This document shows positions 6,919 to 13,505 of a stretch of 13,595 nt of DNA, in pieces. Source of the DNA: WGAB01 sp964406105 (GTDB taxonomy: Bacteria; Hydrothermota; Hydrothermia; WGAB01); NCBI GenBank assembly GCA_964406105.1, contig CAYOQK010000020.1, positions 1 through 13,595 on the forward strand, in the 5' to 3' direction. Within the stretch, counting starts at the first letter, position 1. Every line of letters starts with the position of its first letter. The translations under genes were made by a program, and so were the position numbers. The notes beneath the pieces are model-generated. The model made no database searches and was not told where the DNA came from. It worked only from the letters and a program-made list of their open reading frames with translations.

Positions 6919-7530
6919 ATGCGAAAGCCCCTTTTGATCACTGGGAGGCCTGGGTGTGGCAAAACCACCGTGGTGCAACGGGTGTGTGAGGTGCTTCTTC
7001 GGCACGGATACCGGATTCAAGGCTTCTACACCCGTGAGCTTCGGCAGGGAGGCAAACGGGTGGGCTTTGACATCGTCACCCTCCCCGAAGGCCGCACCGC
7101 TCCCCTGGCTCGGGTGGAGCCGGGCTCCCAAGGCCCTCGGGTGGGCCGATACCGGGTGTGGATTGAATCCTTTGAAGCCCTGGTGTTGCCCCTTTTAAAC
7201 CGGATCCCTCCCCATCTCCACCTGTTGGTGATGGACGAAATCGGAAGCATGGAGCTCCTATCGCAGCCCTTTGCACGTACGGTTCAGGACCTCCTGCGCA
7301 ACCCACCCACCTGCATCCTCGCCACCCTCCAGGAAAAGCAGGTTTCCCGGTTTCTGAAAGCCCAGGGGTTGCTGGAACGGGTGGAACTTTGGACATTGCG
7401 ATATGGCGAAGCCGACACCATGGCCAAGCGGGTGCTGGAGTTCCTTTCCCCTTGCTTCATCGCTTCCCACTCCTCAGATTCACCCACCGAAAACCGTCGC
7501 ACCAGGCCCCCACACCCGGAGCCTCTGTAA
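6919..7530 (+). CDS. THEP1-family nucleoside-triphosphatase
   Basis: A 203-residue P-loop protein of the NTPase_1/THEP1 family (PF03266), cytosolic enzymes that hydrolyse nucleoside triphosphates with broad specificity; the physiological role is unsettled. The Walker A motif GRPGCGKTT is at 9-17. The family signature GFYTRELRQGGKRVGFDIV follows at 35-53, VGRYRVW at 75-81, and Walker B LLVMDEIGSMEL at 102-113. The N-terminal position of the P-loop supports the ATG at 6919. The region after Walker B reads CILATLQEKQ (132-141), where I would expect a TIH/TVH-like stretch from the family, so a His may be missing. Relatives are about 175-180 residues; here a polar, Pro-rich tail from about 181 (SHSSDSPTENRRTRPPHPEP) adds some 20 residues. 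The gene is monocistronic, divergent from the flippase-like gene and convergent with the next gene. THEP1 proteins are common in thermophiles. Confidence 0.93.
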   Translation: MRKPLLITGRPGCGKTTVVQRVCEVLLRHGYRIQGFYTRELRQGGKRVGFDIVTLPEGRTAPLARVEPGSQGPRVGRYRVWIESFEALVLPLLNRIPPHLHLLVMDEIGSMELLSQPFARTVQDLLRNPPTCILATLQEKQVSRFLKAQGLLERVELWTLRYGEADTMAKRVLEFLSPCFIASHSSDSPTENRRTRPPHPEPL

Positions 7531-7531
7531 A

Positions 7532-7549
7532 GGGTTTCAGCAGGAACCC
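7532..7549 (+). terminator. Weak hairpin after the THEP1 gene
   Basis: In plus-strand RNA, GGGUUUC pairs with GGAACCC around an AGCA loop, giving a 7-bp stem with one U-G wobble, starting 2 nt after the TAA. No U-tract follows, and on the minus strand one pair becomes a mismatch. It sits in the 56-bp gap between convergent genes, where a terminator is expected, but intrinsic function is doubtful. Confidence 0.3.
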
Positions 7550-7586
7550 AAAGCGAAGGGAAAAGCCGGGGGTCGCAGAAAGCGGT

Positions 7587-8270
7587 TCAGGGAACAGATT
7601 CCAGTTGCTGTCGGAACGATCGGCCAAACAGCACACTGGCCGCCACCATCAAAAGCAGGCCCGGCACGTAGAGCCCCCACGGGAAGTGGTGGGGCACGAA
7701 GACCTGAAAAGCCTCGGGGCCGTGCCGGAGGAGAAGAGCAGCGGGTATTGCCATGAAGGAGGCCAGAACCAGCAAAACCCCGAGGACAGCCAGTCCCAGC
7801 ACCACGTGGTCCAGCACCGGACGCTTGCCCTGGGCCAAAAGGTGATTGTAGGTGCCTCCTGCGATCACCAGGAGAGCAGCCACCAACATCGGGGTGATCA
7901 CCGGGCCGAACCATGGAATGGGGATCAGGAAAAGCACATCCCATTCCAGAAGGTTGGGGGGCCATCGGAGGGTAATCCAAAGCCACAAGTAGTAAAACAG
8001 GTCCCACACCCCAAAGAGCACCATAAACCGGAAGAAGCGAGCCCAGGCCTCTCGGGCGGATGCCCAGGCCACTGTAACCAACATCACGATGGTGGCTGCC
8101 TCACGACCCAGTTCAATGAGGTACAGCCGAGGTTCCATCGGGGCTAAAGGGAAAAGGTCCATCCGGCCGGGGTAGAACACCTCGCGCAGGTACACCACCA
8201 CCGTTGCCTCCAGATAGGCCATGGCAACGGCGAACAGGAACAACGCCCCACCGATGCGTTGGGCTTTCAT
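7587..8270 (-). CDS. Conserved-looking six-helix membrane protein of unknown function
   Basis: A 227-residue protein I cannot assign to a named family. Six hydrophobic segments are visible at about 7-28, 57-73, 80-101, 112-138, 155-180 and 198-215, so it is an inner-membrane protein. Polar and aromatic residues inside or next to the helices suggest a specific function: YLEATVVVYLRE (19-30), IELGREAAT (52-60), FGVWDLFYYLW (86-96), and LLEWDVLFLIPIPWFGPV (107-124). Buried Glu21, Glu53, Arg56 and Asp90 stand out as candidate functional residues. I chose ATG 8270 rather than TTG 8288 because a GATAAT box covers the TTG-proximal codons and the mature-looking sequence starts at 8270. The gene is divergent from the antiporter pair across a 105-bp region and convergent with THEP1. 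A role with the neighbouring antiporters is possible but unsupported. Confidence 0.8.
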   Translation of the reverse strand: MKAQRIGGALFLFAVAMAYLEATVVVYLREVFYPGRMDLFPLAPMEPRLYLIELGREAATIVMLVTVAWASAREAWARFFRFMVLFGVWDLFYYLWLWITLRWPPNLLEWDVLFLIPIPWFGPVITPMLVAALLVIAGGTYNHLLAQGKRPVLDHVVLGLAVLGVLLVLASFMAIPAALLLRHGPEAFQVFVPHHFPWGLYVPGLLLMVAASVLFGRSFRQQLESVP

Positions 8271-8279
8271 CAGAGAGAA

Positions 8280-8285
8280 ATTATC
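8280..8285 (-). promoter_or_regulatory. Putative -10 box of the six-helix membrane protein gene
   Basis: The minus strand reads GATAAT, 9 nt before the ATG at 8270, implying a leader of about 2-3 nt. One base differs from TATAAT. No clear -35 is visible. It is the weakest of the -10 candidates because its spacing differs from the others. Confidence 0.4.
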
Positions 8286-8340
8286 CAATTTGGGAGGGGT
8301 AAGTTCCAGCGGTTCATCCCTGCCCTTGATCGCTTCTCGC

Positions 8341-8369
8341 TTGACAACCGGGAAGCCGGTCCGTATGTT
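8341..8369 (+). promoter_or_regulatory. Complete sigma70-type promoter with the start codon at +1
   Basis: A perfect -35 TTGACA (8341-8346), a 17-bp spacer, and -10 TATGTT (8364-8369) are followed by 6 nt and then ATG at 8376, so the predicted +1 is the A of the start codon. The spacer contains an inverted repeat, ACCGG-GAAG-CCGGT (8347-8360), directly between the two boxes, a place where a repressor could bind. It drives the antiporter pair and decides the start of the first gene. Confidence 0.8.
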
Positions 8370-8375
8370 TCCCGC

Positions 8376-9920
8376 ATGGCGCCCACGCTTTGGCTGCTTT
8401 TCCTTCTGGTGGTGCTCCCTGTGGTGATTTACTTGGGACGATTCAAAAGGATCTCCTTGGCGGGGGTGGTGATCCTACTGTCCAGCCTGTTTGGCCTATG
8501 GAAACCGGTTCACCGGGGGCCCACCCTCTCCCCGTGGGTGTTGGAGTTTTTGGTAACCCTATTGTTGTTTCGGCTGGGCGGCCGCATCCACCTGGAAGAT
8601 CTGCGACGCTGGCCCACAGTCGTATGGACCCTCGGGTTCCTGGGGGCCTCTCTTATGACCGCTTTCGTGTTCCGATGGTTGCCCCTTTTCCGAGAGTACG
8701 CTGTTCCCCTGGCTTTGATCCTTCAAGCCGGGGCTCCTTTGGTGCTTTTGGCCTTCGTTCGCGAGTACCGGCCCCACGGGGTTAGTGTCCGAACCGCCCA
8801 GCTGGGTGCCTACGTGCACCTTTCCCTGGTGTTCCTGTTCCTCTTTGCCTTTCAACGCCCTGGATTCGCTGGAGCACTGGAACGGTTCGTGGTCTATCTG
8901 CTGGCATCGGGAAGCCTGGGGATCCTGCTGGGCCTGCTGTTCTCTTACCTGGAAACCAAGGTATCCGAAGACTTCTATTTGGTGCTGCTCACGGTGGGAA
9001 CCCTGGCGTTCCTACAGGGGTTGTACGGCCTATTGCATCTGACCACTGGGCTTACCGTGCTCATCGCGGGCACCGTGGCCAGCAACACCTCCCTGAAGAA
9101 CCAGCACCTGTGGCACACTCTGGACCCCTACGAATATCCCGCTGTGCTGGTGTTCTTAGGGCTGGTGTTCTTTGAACTCCACTGGGTTTCCTGGAGCGCA
9201 CTGTTGGGAGCGCTCGCCGGGGGAGTGGTCCTGCCGGCGGTCCTGCGGGCTGCTTTGGCCTATGTGGGGTTTCGGACACGGGGCGAAGACATGGCCCGCG
9301 CCCTCGCCATCTTCGTGGTGGCCCAAGGAGCCCTGCCCCTCTGGCTGGTGCATCGGCACCTGTCCACGGTGCATTGGCTGGATCTGCCCCTGGCCTTGGC
9401 GGCCATGGCCGGTGTGCTCCTTTGGAAAATCGCCTTCCGAACCGAACTCAGCCTGGTGATGCACACGCCCATTGAAACCTTTTGGGCACCGGAAACCACC
9501 ACCCTGGTGCACAAACTCCTGCGTGTGTTCCGCCGGCCGCCATCCCTTCAGGAACTGCGCGCTGCCGACTTCCTAAGAACCACCTTCCTTACCGTGCCCT
9601 CTGAGGCCACTTTGGAACAGGTGGTTCAAGCCCTGCTTAAAGCCCAGGCCCACGCCGTACCCGTGGTGGACGAACAACGTCGGGTGCTGGGCATCGTGCG
9701 AGGAGCCGACCTGGAACACCTGTTCACCGACGAGCAAACCCGCCATTTGATCCGAGCCATTGACGTGATGGTGCCTTACGGGGGCCTGTCGCCGGATACC
9801 CCCGCCCCCCGCATCCTGGATCAGATGAATCGCTTAGCCACCGATTGCTTACCCGTGGCCTCCGAGGGGAAAATCCTCGGTGTGGTTTTGAAACGAGACC
9901 TTCTCACCAAACATGTTTGA
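8376..9920 (+). CDS. CPA2-type antiporter-like membrane protein with C-terminal CBS pair, probable non-catalytic paralogue
   Basis: A 514-residue protein. Residues 1-355 are almost entirely hydrophobic with short charged loops (about 11-13 segments), and 393-514 hold two CBS domains (AVPVVDEQRRVLGIVRGADL at 427-446; CLPVASEGKILGVVLKRDLL at 491-510). CBS pairs usually bind adenine nucleotides and regulate the attached transporter. The membrane part aligns by eye with the next gene, a clear CPA2 cation/proton antiporter: REYRPHG (129-135) matches its DEYHADG, but its FDN ion-site motif is YVH here (146-148), and its TM10 Lys301 aligns with Ala292. The N-terminal GYLVGGILLGP signature is also lost. 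Transport by this chain alone is therefore doubtful. ATG 8376 is set by the promoter and the hydrophobic N-terminus (MAPTLWLLFLLVVLP); an upstream TTG at 8259 would overlap the divergent gene. It overlaps the next gene by 8 nt. Confidence 0.85.
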   Translation: MAPTLWLLFLLVVLPVVIYLGRFKRISLAGVVILLSSLFGLWKPVHRGPTLSPWVLEFLVTLLLFRLGGRIHLEDLRRWPTVVWTLGFLGASLMTAFVFRWLPLFREYAVPLALILQAGAPLVLLAFVREYRPHGVSVRTAQLGAYVHLSLVFLFLFAFQRPGFAGALERFVVYLLASGSLGILLGLLFSYLETKVSEDFYLVLLTVGTLAFLQGLYGLLHLTTGLTVLIAGTVASNTSLKNQHLWHTLDPYEYPAVLVFLGLVFFELHWVSWSALLGALAGGVVLPAVLRAALAYVGFRTRGEDMARALAIFVVAQGALPLWLVHRHLSTVHWLDLPLALAAMAGVLLWKIAFRTELSLVMHTPIETFWAPETTTLVHKLLRVFRRPPSLQELRAADFLRTTFLTVPSEATLEQVVQALLKAQAHAVPVVDEQRRVLGIVRGADLEHLFTDEQTRHLIRAIDVMVPYGGLSPDTPAPRILDQMNRLATDCLPVASEGKILGVVLKRDLLTKHV

Positions 9921-11523
9921 ACCTGCTGTTCTGGTAAAGATCGGGGTCATCTGGATCTCAGCCGTCCTCTTTGCCGAGATGGCACGGAGGCTAAAACTCC
10001 CCATCGTTGTGGGTTACCTGGTGGGCGGGATCCTTCTGGGTCCTTATGTGTTGCAGATCTTGGATGCCCCGTTCCTACACGAGATCAAAAGCCTCAAGGC
10101 CTACCTCCTGGCCTACATCCTGTACCTCGTGGGCCGCAAGATTAAACTGGAAAACGTTCTACGGAACCCAGGCAAGTTCACCCTGCTTGCCACCCTTCAG
10201 GCGTTCCTGGCCCTCGGGTTTGTGGCCCTGTTTACCCTGTGGAAATTCACGAACCCCCTGCATGCCCTGCTTTTGGGCATCATTGCAATGCCCACTGCGG
10301 TGATCTCCGTGACCGTGGTGGACGAGTATCATGCCGACGGCCCCCTTTCCCAAACGCTTTTCTTCCTCATCGCCTTTGACAACCTTTTGGCCCTGTTGCT
10401 GTTCCTGCCCCTGGTCACCTACCTTCAAACCCACCAAATCGCCCTGGGTGCGGTGGCCTGGGCCTTTGGCGGGGCCATGGGCCTCGCCGTAGTGCTGGGC
10501 TTGCTTACCGCCTATGCGGAAACCGTCATTGAGGAGGACGCACTCCTGTTCCTGTACACCTGGGGCATCTTCGCCCTGGGCTTCGGCCTGGCCGCCCTGT
10601 TCCACTTGGATGAGCGTGTGTATGCCTTGCTCTACGGTTTGGTGGCCGCCAATGTTTCCGTAACCCAACAGCGAGGCGTAAAGCACCTGGACCGGGTTTC
10701 CGACTTCGCCTATTCCCTGTTTTTCTTCGTTGCAGGGGCCAGTTTGAATTTCCCCATGCTGGTAAAGCTCCGCTTTGCAGTGGTGCTCTATATCCTGGGG
10801 CGCGTGCTGGGGAAAGTGGGCGGTAGCATCTTGGGCACCAAGCGCACCGGACTGCCCCTGAGGGGCGATTACCTGGGACTGGGGATCCTAAGCCAAGGCG
10901 GGCTCTCCACAGGGTTGGCTTTGGCTCTCGGCGCCTCTGGCTTGGGCCTGGACGAATTGGTCAACGTGGCCCTTGCCTCCACGGTGGTGTTTGAACTCGT
11001 GGGCCCAGTGCTGCTCAAAGAGGTACTGGTCCGGGCCGGCGAAATCCCCTTGGCCGTTTTGATCCGGCGCGGTGTGGAACCCCTGTTTGACGTGGAGTTC
11101 CAAAACATCGTGCATGAGTTCATGCGACGCTTGGGCCTGGAGCCCGCTCGCCAACCCGACATCACCCTGGTGACCCTTATGCGGAAGTCCTACCCCGTGG
11201 TTCGCTCCAAGGACCCGGTTCAAAACCTGGTCCAGGCGTTTCGTGATGCTTCCTCGGACACGTTGGTGGTTTTGGACGACGACGATCGCTTCGTTGGGGT
11301 GGTGTTCCTCCACGATCTGGAACGTTTGCCCCTCTTACAGATGTACCAACTAAAGCTCCAGGCTCGCGACCTGGCCCGCCGGGAGTTCTTGGAGCCCCAA
11401 ACCTCCCTCCAAGAAGCTCTGGAACGCTTGCAGGACCTGGAAACGGATGCCCTCCCCGTGGTGGAACAGGGCCAAGTGCTCGGCATGGTGTACCGCAAAG
11501 ACCTGCTCAGTGCTCTCCTGTAA
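9913..11523 (+). CDS. CPA2-family cation/proton antiporter with C-terminal CBS pair
   Basis: A 536-residue inner-membrane protein. Residues 1-372 form the CPA2 (Na+/H+ exchanger, PF00999) domain: AEMARRLKLPIVVGYLVGGILLGP (21-44) is the classic N-terminal signature, MPTAVISVTVVDEYHADG (126-143) the broken-helix region, and IAFDNLLALLLF (153-164) the ion-binding helix with Asp156. GRVLGKVGGS (296-305) carries the TM10 Lys301, and ILSQGGLSTGLALALG (325-340) is the last conserved helix. Two CBS domains follow (about 419-471 and 484-536; LVVLDDDDRFVGVVFLHDL, ALPVVEQGQVLGMVYRKDL). It probably exchanges Na+ or K+ for H+ in pH or ion homeostasis under nucleotide control. The motif order D156-N157 differs from the usual ND/DD. 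Its ATG lies inside the end of the upstream paralogue, so the two are translationally coupled and likely assemble together. The C-terminal CBS pair replaces the TrkA-N domain seen in Kef-type relatives. Confidence 0.9.
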   Translation: MFEPAVLVKIGVIWISAVLFAEMARRLKLPIVVGYLVGGILLGPYVLQILDAPFLHEIKSLKAYLLAYILYLVGRKIKLENVLRNPGKFTLLATLQAFLALGFVALFTLWKFTNPLHALLLGIIAMPTAVISVTVVDEYHADGPLSQTLFFLIAFDNLLALLLFLPLVTYLQTHQIALGAVAWAFGGAMGLAVVLGLLTAYAETVIEEDALLFLYTWGIFALGFGLAALFHLDERVYALLYGLVAANVSVTQQRGVKHLDRVSDFAYSLFFFVAGASLNFPMLVKLRFAVVLYILGRVLGKVGGSILGTKRTGLPLRGDYLGLGILSQGGLSTGLALALGASGLGLDELVNVALASTVVFELVGPVLLKEVLVRAGEIPLAVLIRRGVEPLFDVEFQNIVHEFMRRLGLEPARQPDITLVTLMRKSYPVVRSKDPVQNLVQAFRDASSDTLVVLDDDDRFVGVVFLHDLERLPLLQMYQLKLQARDLARREFLEPQTSLQEALERLQDLETDALPVVEQGQVLGMVYRKDLLSALL

Positions 11524-11529
11524 CAAGGC

Positions 11530-12750
11530 TTACAAAGGCTCCCCGTATACCTGTTTGCCGTCCTTGAACACCGCACGCACCAGGGGACGGGCCAGGTCGT
11601 ACACCAGGTGCACGTAGGAGGGGGCGTCCAAGATCACCAGATCGGCCCGCTTTCCCGGCTCCAGGGATCCTATCTGTTCGTGACGCCGTAGGGCCTGTGC
11701 TGCACGGTAGGTAATGGCCACCAGCACTTCCGCCGGGGTCATGTGCAGAAGGAAGGTGCCCAAGGTGGCCACAAAGATCTGGGAATAGGCAGGGGAAGAT
11801 CCAGGATTGTGGTCCGTGGACAGGGCCACAGGGATCCCCAAATCCAGCATCTTCCGCGCGGGGGCATAGTGGGAGGAGAACAGGAAAAAGGTGACCGAGG
11901 GCAACAGAACCGCCACGGTACCGGCCTCTTTCAGAGCGAGCAGATCCTCATCGGTAACCAGGTCCAGGTGGTCCGCAGACACCGCGCCGAGTTCTGCCGC
12001 CAGTCGTGAGGCGCCGGTGTGGGCCAGTTCTTCCGCATGAACCTTGAGGCCGAACCCCAGATCACGGGCGGCCTCCAGGATCCGTCGGGTTTCCTCCAAG
12101 GTGAAGGCTCCCTCATCGGCGAAAACGTCCACGAACTCCGCCAAGTCTCGCACTTCGGGCAGCATGGCGATCACCAGATCCACGTACTCCCGCCGACGAT
12201 GCCGGTACTCCGAAGGTACCACATGGGCCCCCAAAAAGGTGGGCACCAGGTCCTGAACCGCATACTTACGCGCCTCTTGAACCACTTCCAGCATTTTGAT
12301 CTCGTGGTCTCGGGTCAGGCCGTAACCGCTCTTGATCTCCACAGTAGTCACGCCTTGGCTAAGGAAAATCTCCAAACGCTGGAGAAGGCCCTCCAGAAGT
12401 TCCTGGCGGGAGGCGCGTCGGGTGTGCTCCACGGTGTACCGGATCCCTCCCCCGGCCTCTAAGATCTCCAGGTAGGTTTTCCCAGCCAGGCGCATCTCCA
12501 GTTCATGGTGTCGGCATCCGGCGTACACCAGGTGGGTGTGGGGATCCACGAACCCTGGCACCACGGTTTTGCCCGAAAGATCCACTATCCGGGAGGCCTG
12601 CCAGCGCTTCTGGAGCTCGGAGGTGGGGCCCACTTCGGCAATGCGGCCGTTCCGAAGTGCGATCGCCCCGTTTTCCAGGGGAACCACCACACCTCCGGCA
12701 ACGGGAACCACCTGAGCAGCGTTCACCAGCAAGAGGTCAGCCTGCGGCAT
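11530..12750 (-). CDS. hutI: Imidazolonepropionase
   Basis: A 406-residue metal-dependent amidohydrolase that opens 4-imidazolone-5-propanoate to N-formimino-L-glutamate in histidine degradation (EC 3.5.2.7), cytosolic. Metal ligands and active-site motifs are in place: VVPGFVDPHTHLVYAG (63-78) with His71 and His73, EIKSGYGL (138-145), AHVVPSEYR (175-183), FADEGAF (210-216), KVHAEEL (236-242) with His238, SADHLDL (258-264), and STDHNPGSSP (311-320) with Asp313. Length is normal for HutI. I chose ATG 12750 because TATATT lies exactly 6 nt upstream and HutI homologues start just before this DLLLVN strand; an upstream in-frame start at 12813 would add 21 unmatched residues. No hutH, hutU or hutG is visible, so it is an orphan in this window. 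Its stop is 6 bp from that of the convergent antiporter gene. Confidence 0.96.
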   Translation of the reverse strand: MPQADLLLVNAAQVVPVAGGVVVPLENGAIALRNGRIAEVGPTSELQKRWQASRIVDLSGKTVVPGFVDPHTHLVYAGCRHHELEMRLAGKTYLEILEAGGGIRYTVEHTRRASRQELLEGLLQRLEIFLSQGVTTVEIKSGYGLTRDHEIKMLEVVQEARKYAVQDLVPTFLGAHVVPSEYRHRRREYVDLVIAMLPEVRDLAEFVDVFADEGAFTLEETRRILEAARDLGFGLKVHAEELAHTGASRLAAELGAVSADHLDLVTDEDLLALKEAGTVAVLLPSVTFFLFSSHYAPARKMLDLGIPVALSTDHNPGSSPAYSQIFVATLGTFLLHMTPAEVLVAITYRAAQALRRHEQIGSLEPGKRADLVILDAPSYVHLVYDLARPLVRAVFKDGKQVYGEPL

Positions 12751-12756
12751 GGCTCT

Positions 12757-12762
12757 AATATA
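12757..12762 (-). promoter_or_regulatory. Putative -10 box of a leaderless hutI transcript
   Basis: The minus strand reads TATATT, then AGAGCC, then the hutI ATG at 12750, again placing +1 on the start codon. No -35 match is seen 17-18 bp upstream. Confidence 0.6.
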
Positions 12763-12848
12763 CGCCCGCAACGCTCTGGTAGATATCGGTTTGCTGCGGC
12801 CCCTCGGTTGCATGGGTGGGGATCGGGCTCAAAAATCGTAGGGATGCC

Positions 12849-13505
12849 ATGAATCTCCTGTGGCGGCGTCTCCAAGCCACCCGGTGGATGCGGTCCAACG
12901 CCTATGTCCTGTGGGACCCTGAAACCCGGGAGGCAGCAGTGGTGGACCCCGGCGGCCGGGCAGCTCAATTGCTGCGGCTGCTTCACCGGCTCCGGATCCG
13001 CCGCGTGCGGTATCTGCTGCTGACCCACGGCCACGTGGACCACATCGGGGCAGTGCACGTGTTGCACGAGAACACCGGTGCCCCCATCCTGCTCCACGAG
13101 CAGGAGGTGCCAGTGTACCGCTCCCCTTGGAAAAACGGCTCCTGGCTCCTCCTCAAACCCCTCCGGCCTCCAGGCCCCCACCGTCTGCTGCAGGATGGCA
13201 TGTTCCTTCCCCTGGGCCAAGCGGGCCTGGTGGTACTCCACACCCCTGGCCATACCCCGGGGAGCGTTTGCTTTTACGGGGGGAGCGTGGTCATCACAGG
13301 CGACACCCTGTTCCTCCGATCGGTGGGCAATACCTGGACCCCTGGGGCCTCCAGGGCTCGCCTTTTGGAAAGCCTGCGGCAGCGAATCCTCACCCTTCCC
13401 GGCGATCCATGGGTGCTGCCTGGCCACGGCCGCGTGGCTCGGCTCTCGGTAGTCAAGGCGTTGAACCGCACCCTGCAAGAAGCCCTGGTGCGAGCCCGGC
13501 CATGA
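12849..13505 (+). CDS. Metallo-beta-lactamase-fold hydrolase, glyoxalase II-like
   Basis: A 218-residue cytosolic protein of the metallo-beta-lactamase superfamily. The full binuclear metal site is visible: THGHVDHIG (59-67) with His60, His62, Asp64 and His65; TPGHTPGS (132-139) with His135; GDTLF (151-155) with Asp152; and LPGHG (190-194) with His193. This set resembles glyoxalase II/YcbL-type thioesterases, but after GDTLF the usual SVGRTDLPGG-like stretch is replaced by SVGNTWTPGASRARL (158-172), so the substrate is uncertain. The ATG at 12849 is preferred because family members begin a few residues before the NAYVLWD strand (17-23); a GTG at 12816 is possible but adds an unmatched 11 residues. 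A weak AGGGA lies 4 nt before the ATG; no spaced -10 box is seen. It is divergent from hutI (98 bp) and overlaps the next gene by ATGA, so they form an operon. Confidence 0.92.
   Translation: MNLLWRRLQATRWMRSNAYVLWDPETREAAVVDPGGRAAQLLRLLHRLRIRRVRYLLLTHGHVDHIGAVHVLHENTGAPILLHEQEVPVYRSPWKNGSWLLLKPLRPPGPHRLLQDGMFLPLGQAGLVVLHTPGHTPGSVCFYGGSVVITGDTLFLRSVGNTWTPGASRARLLESLRQRILTLPGDPWVLPGHGRVARLSVVKALNRTLQEALVRARP

Noticed and set aside
8259..8375. Upstream TTG start giving a 553-residue antiporter-like protein
   Set aside because: It would overlap the divergent gene and run through the TTGACA/TATGTT promoter; the extra 39 residues are polar and unlike a transporter N-terminus.
12751..12813. Upstream start for hutI adding 21 residues
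   Set aside because: The extension crosses the TATATT box and is a basic stretch with no counterpart in imidazolonepropionases.
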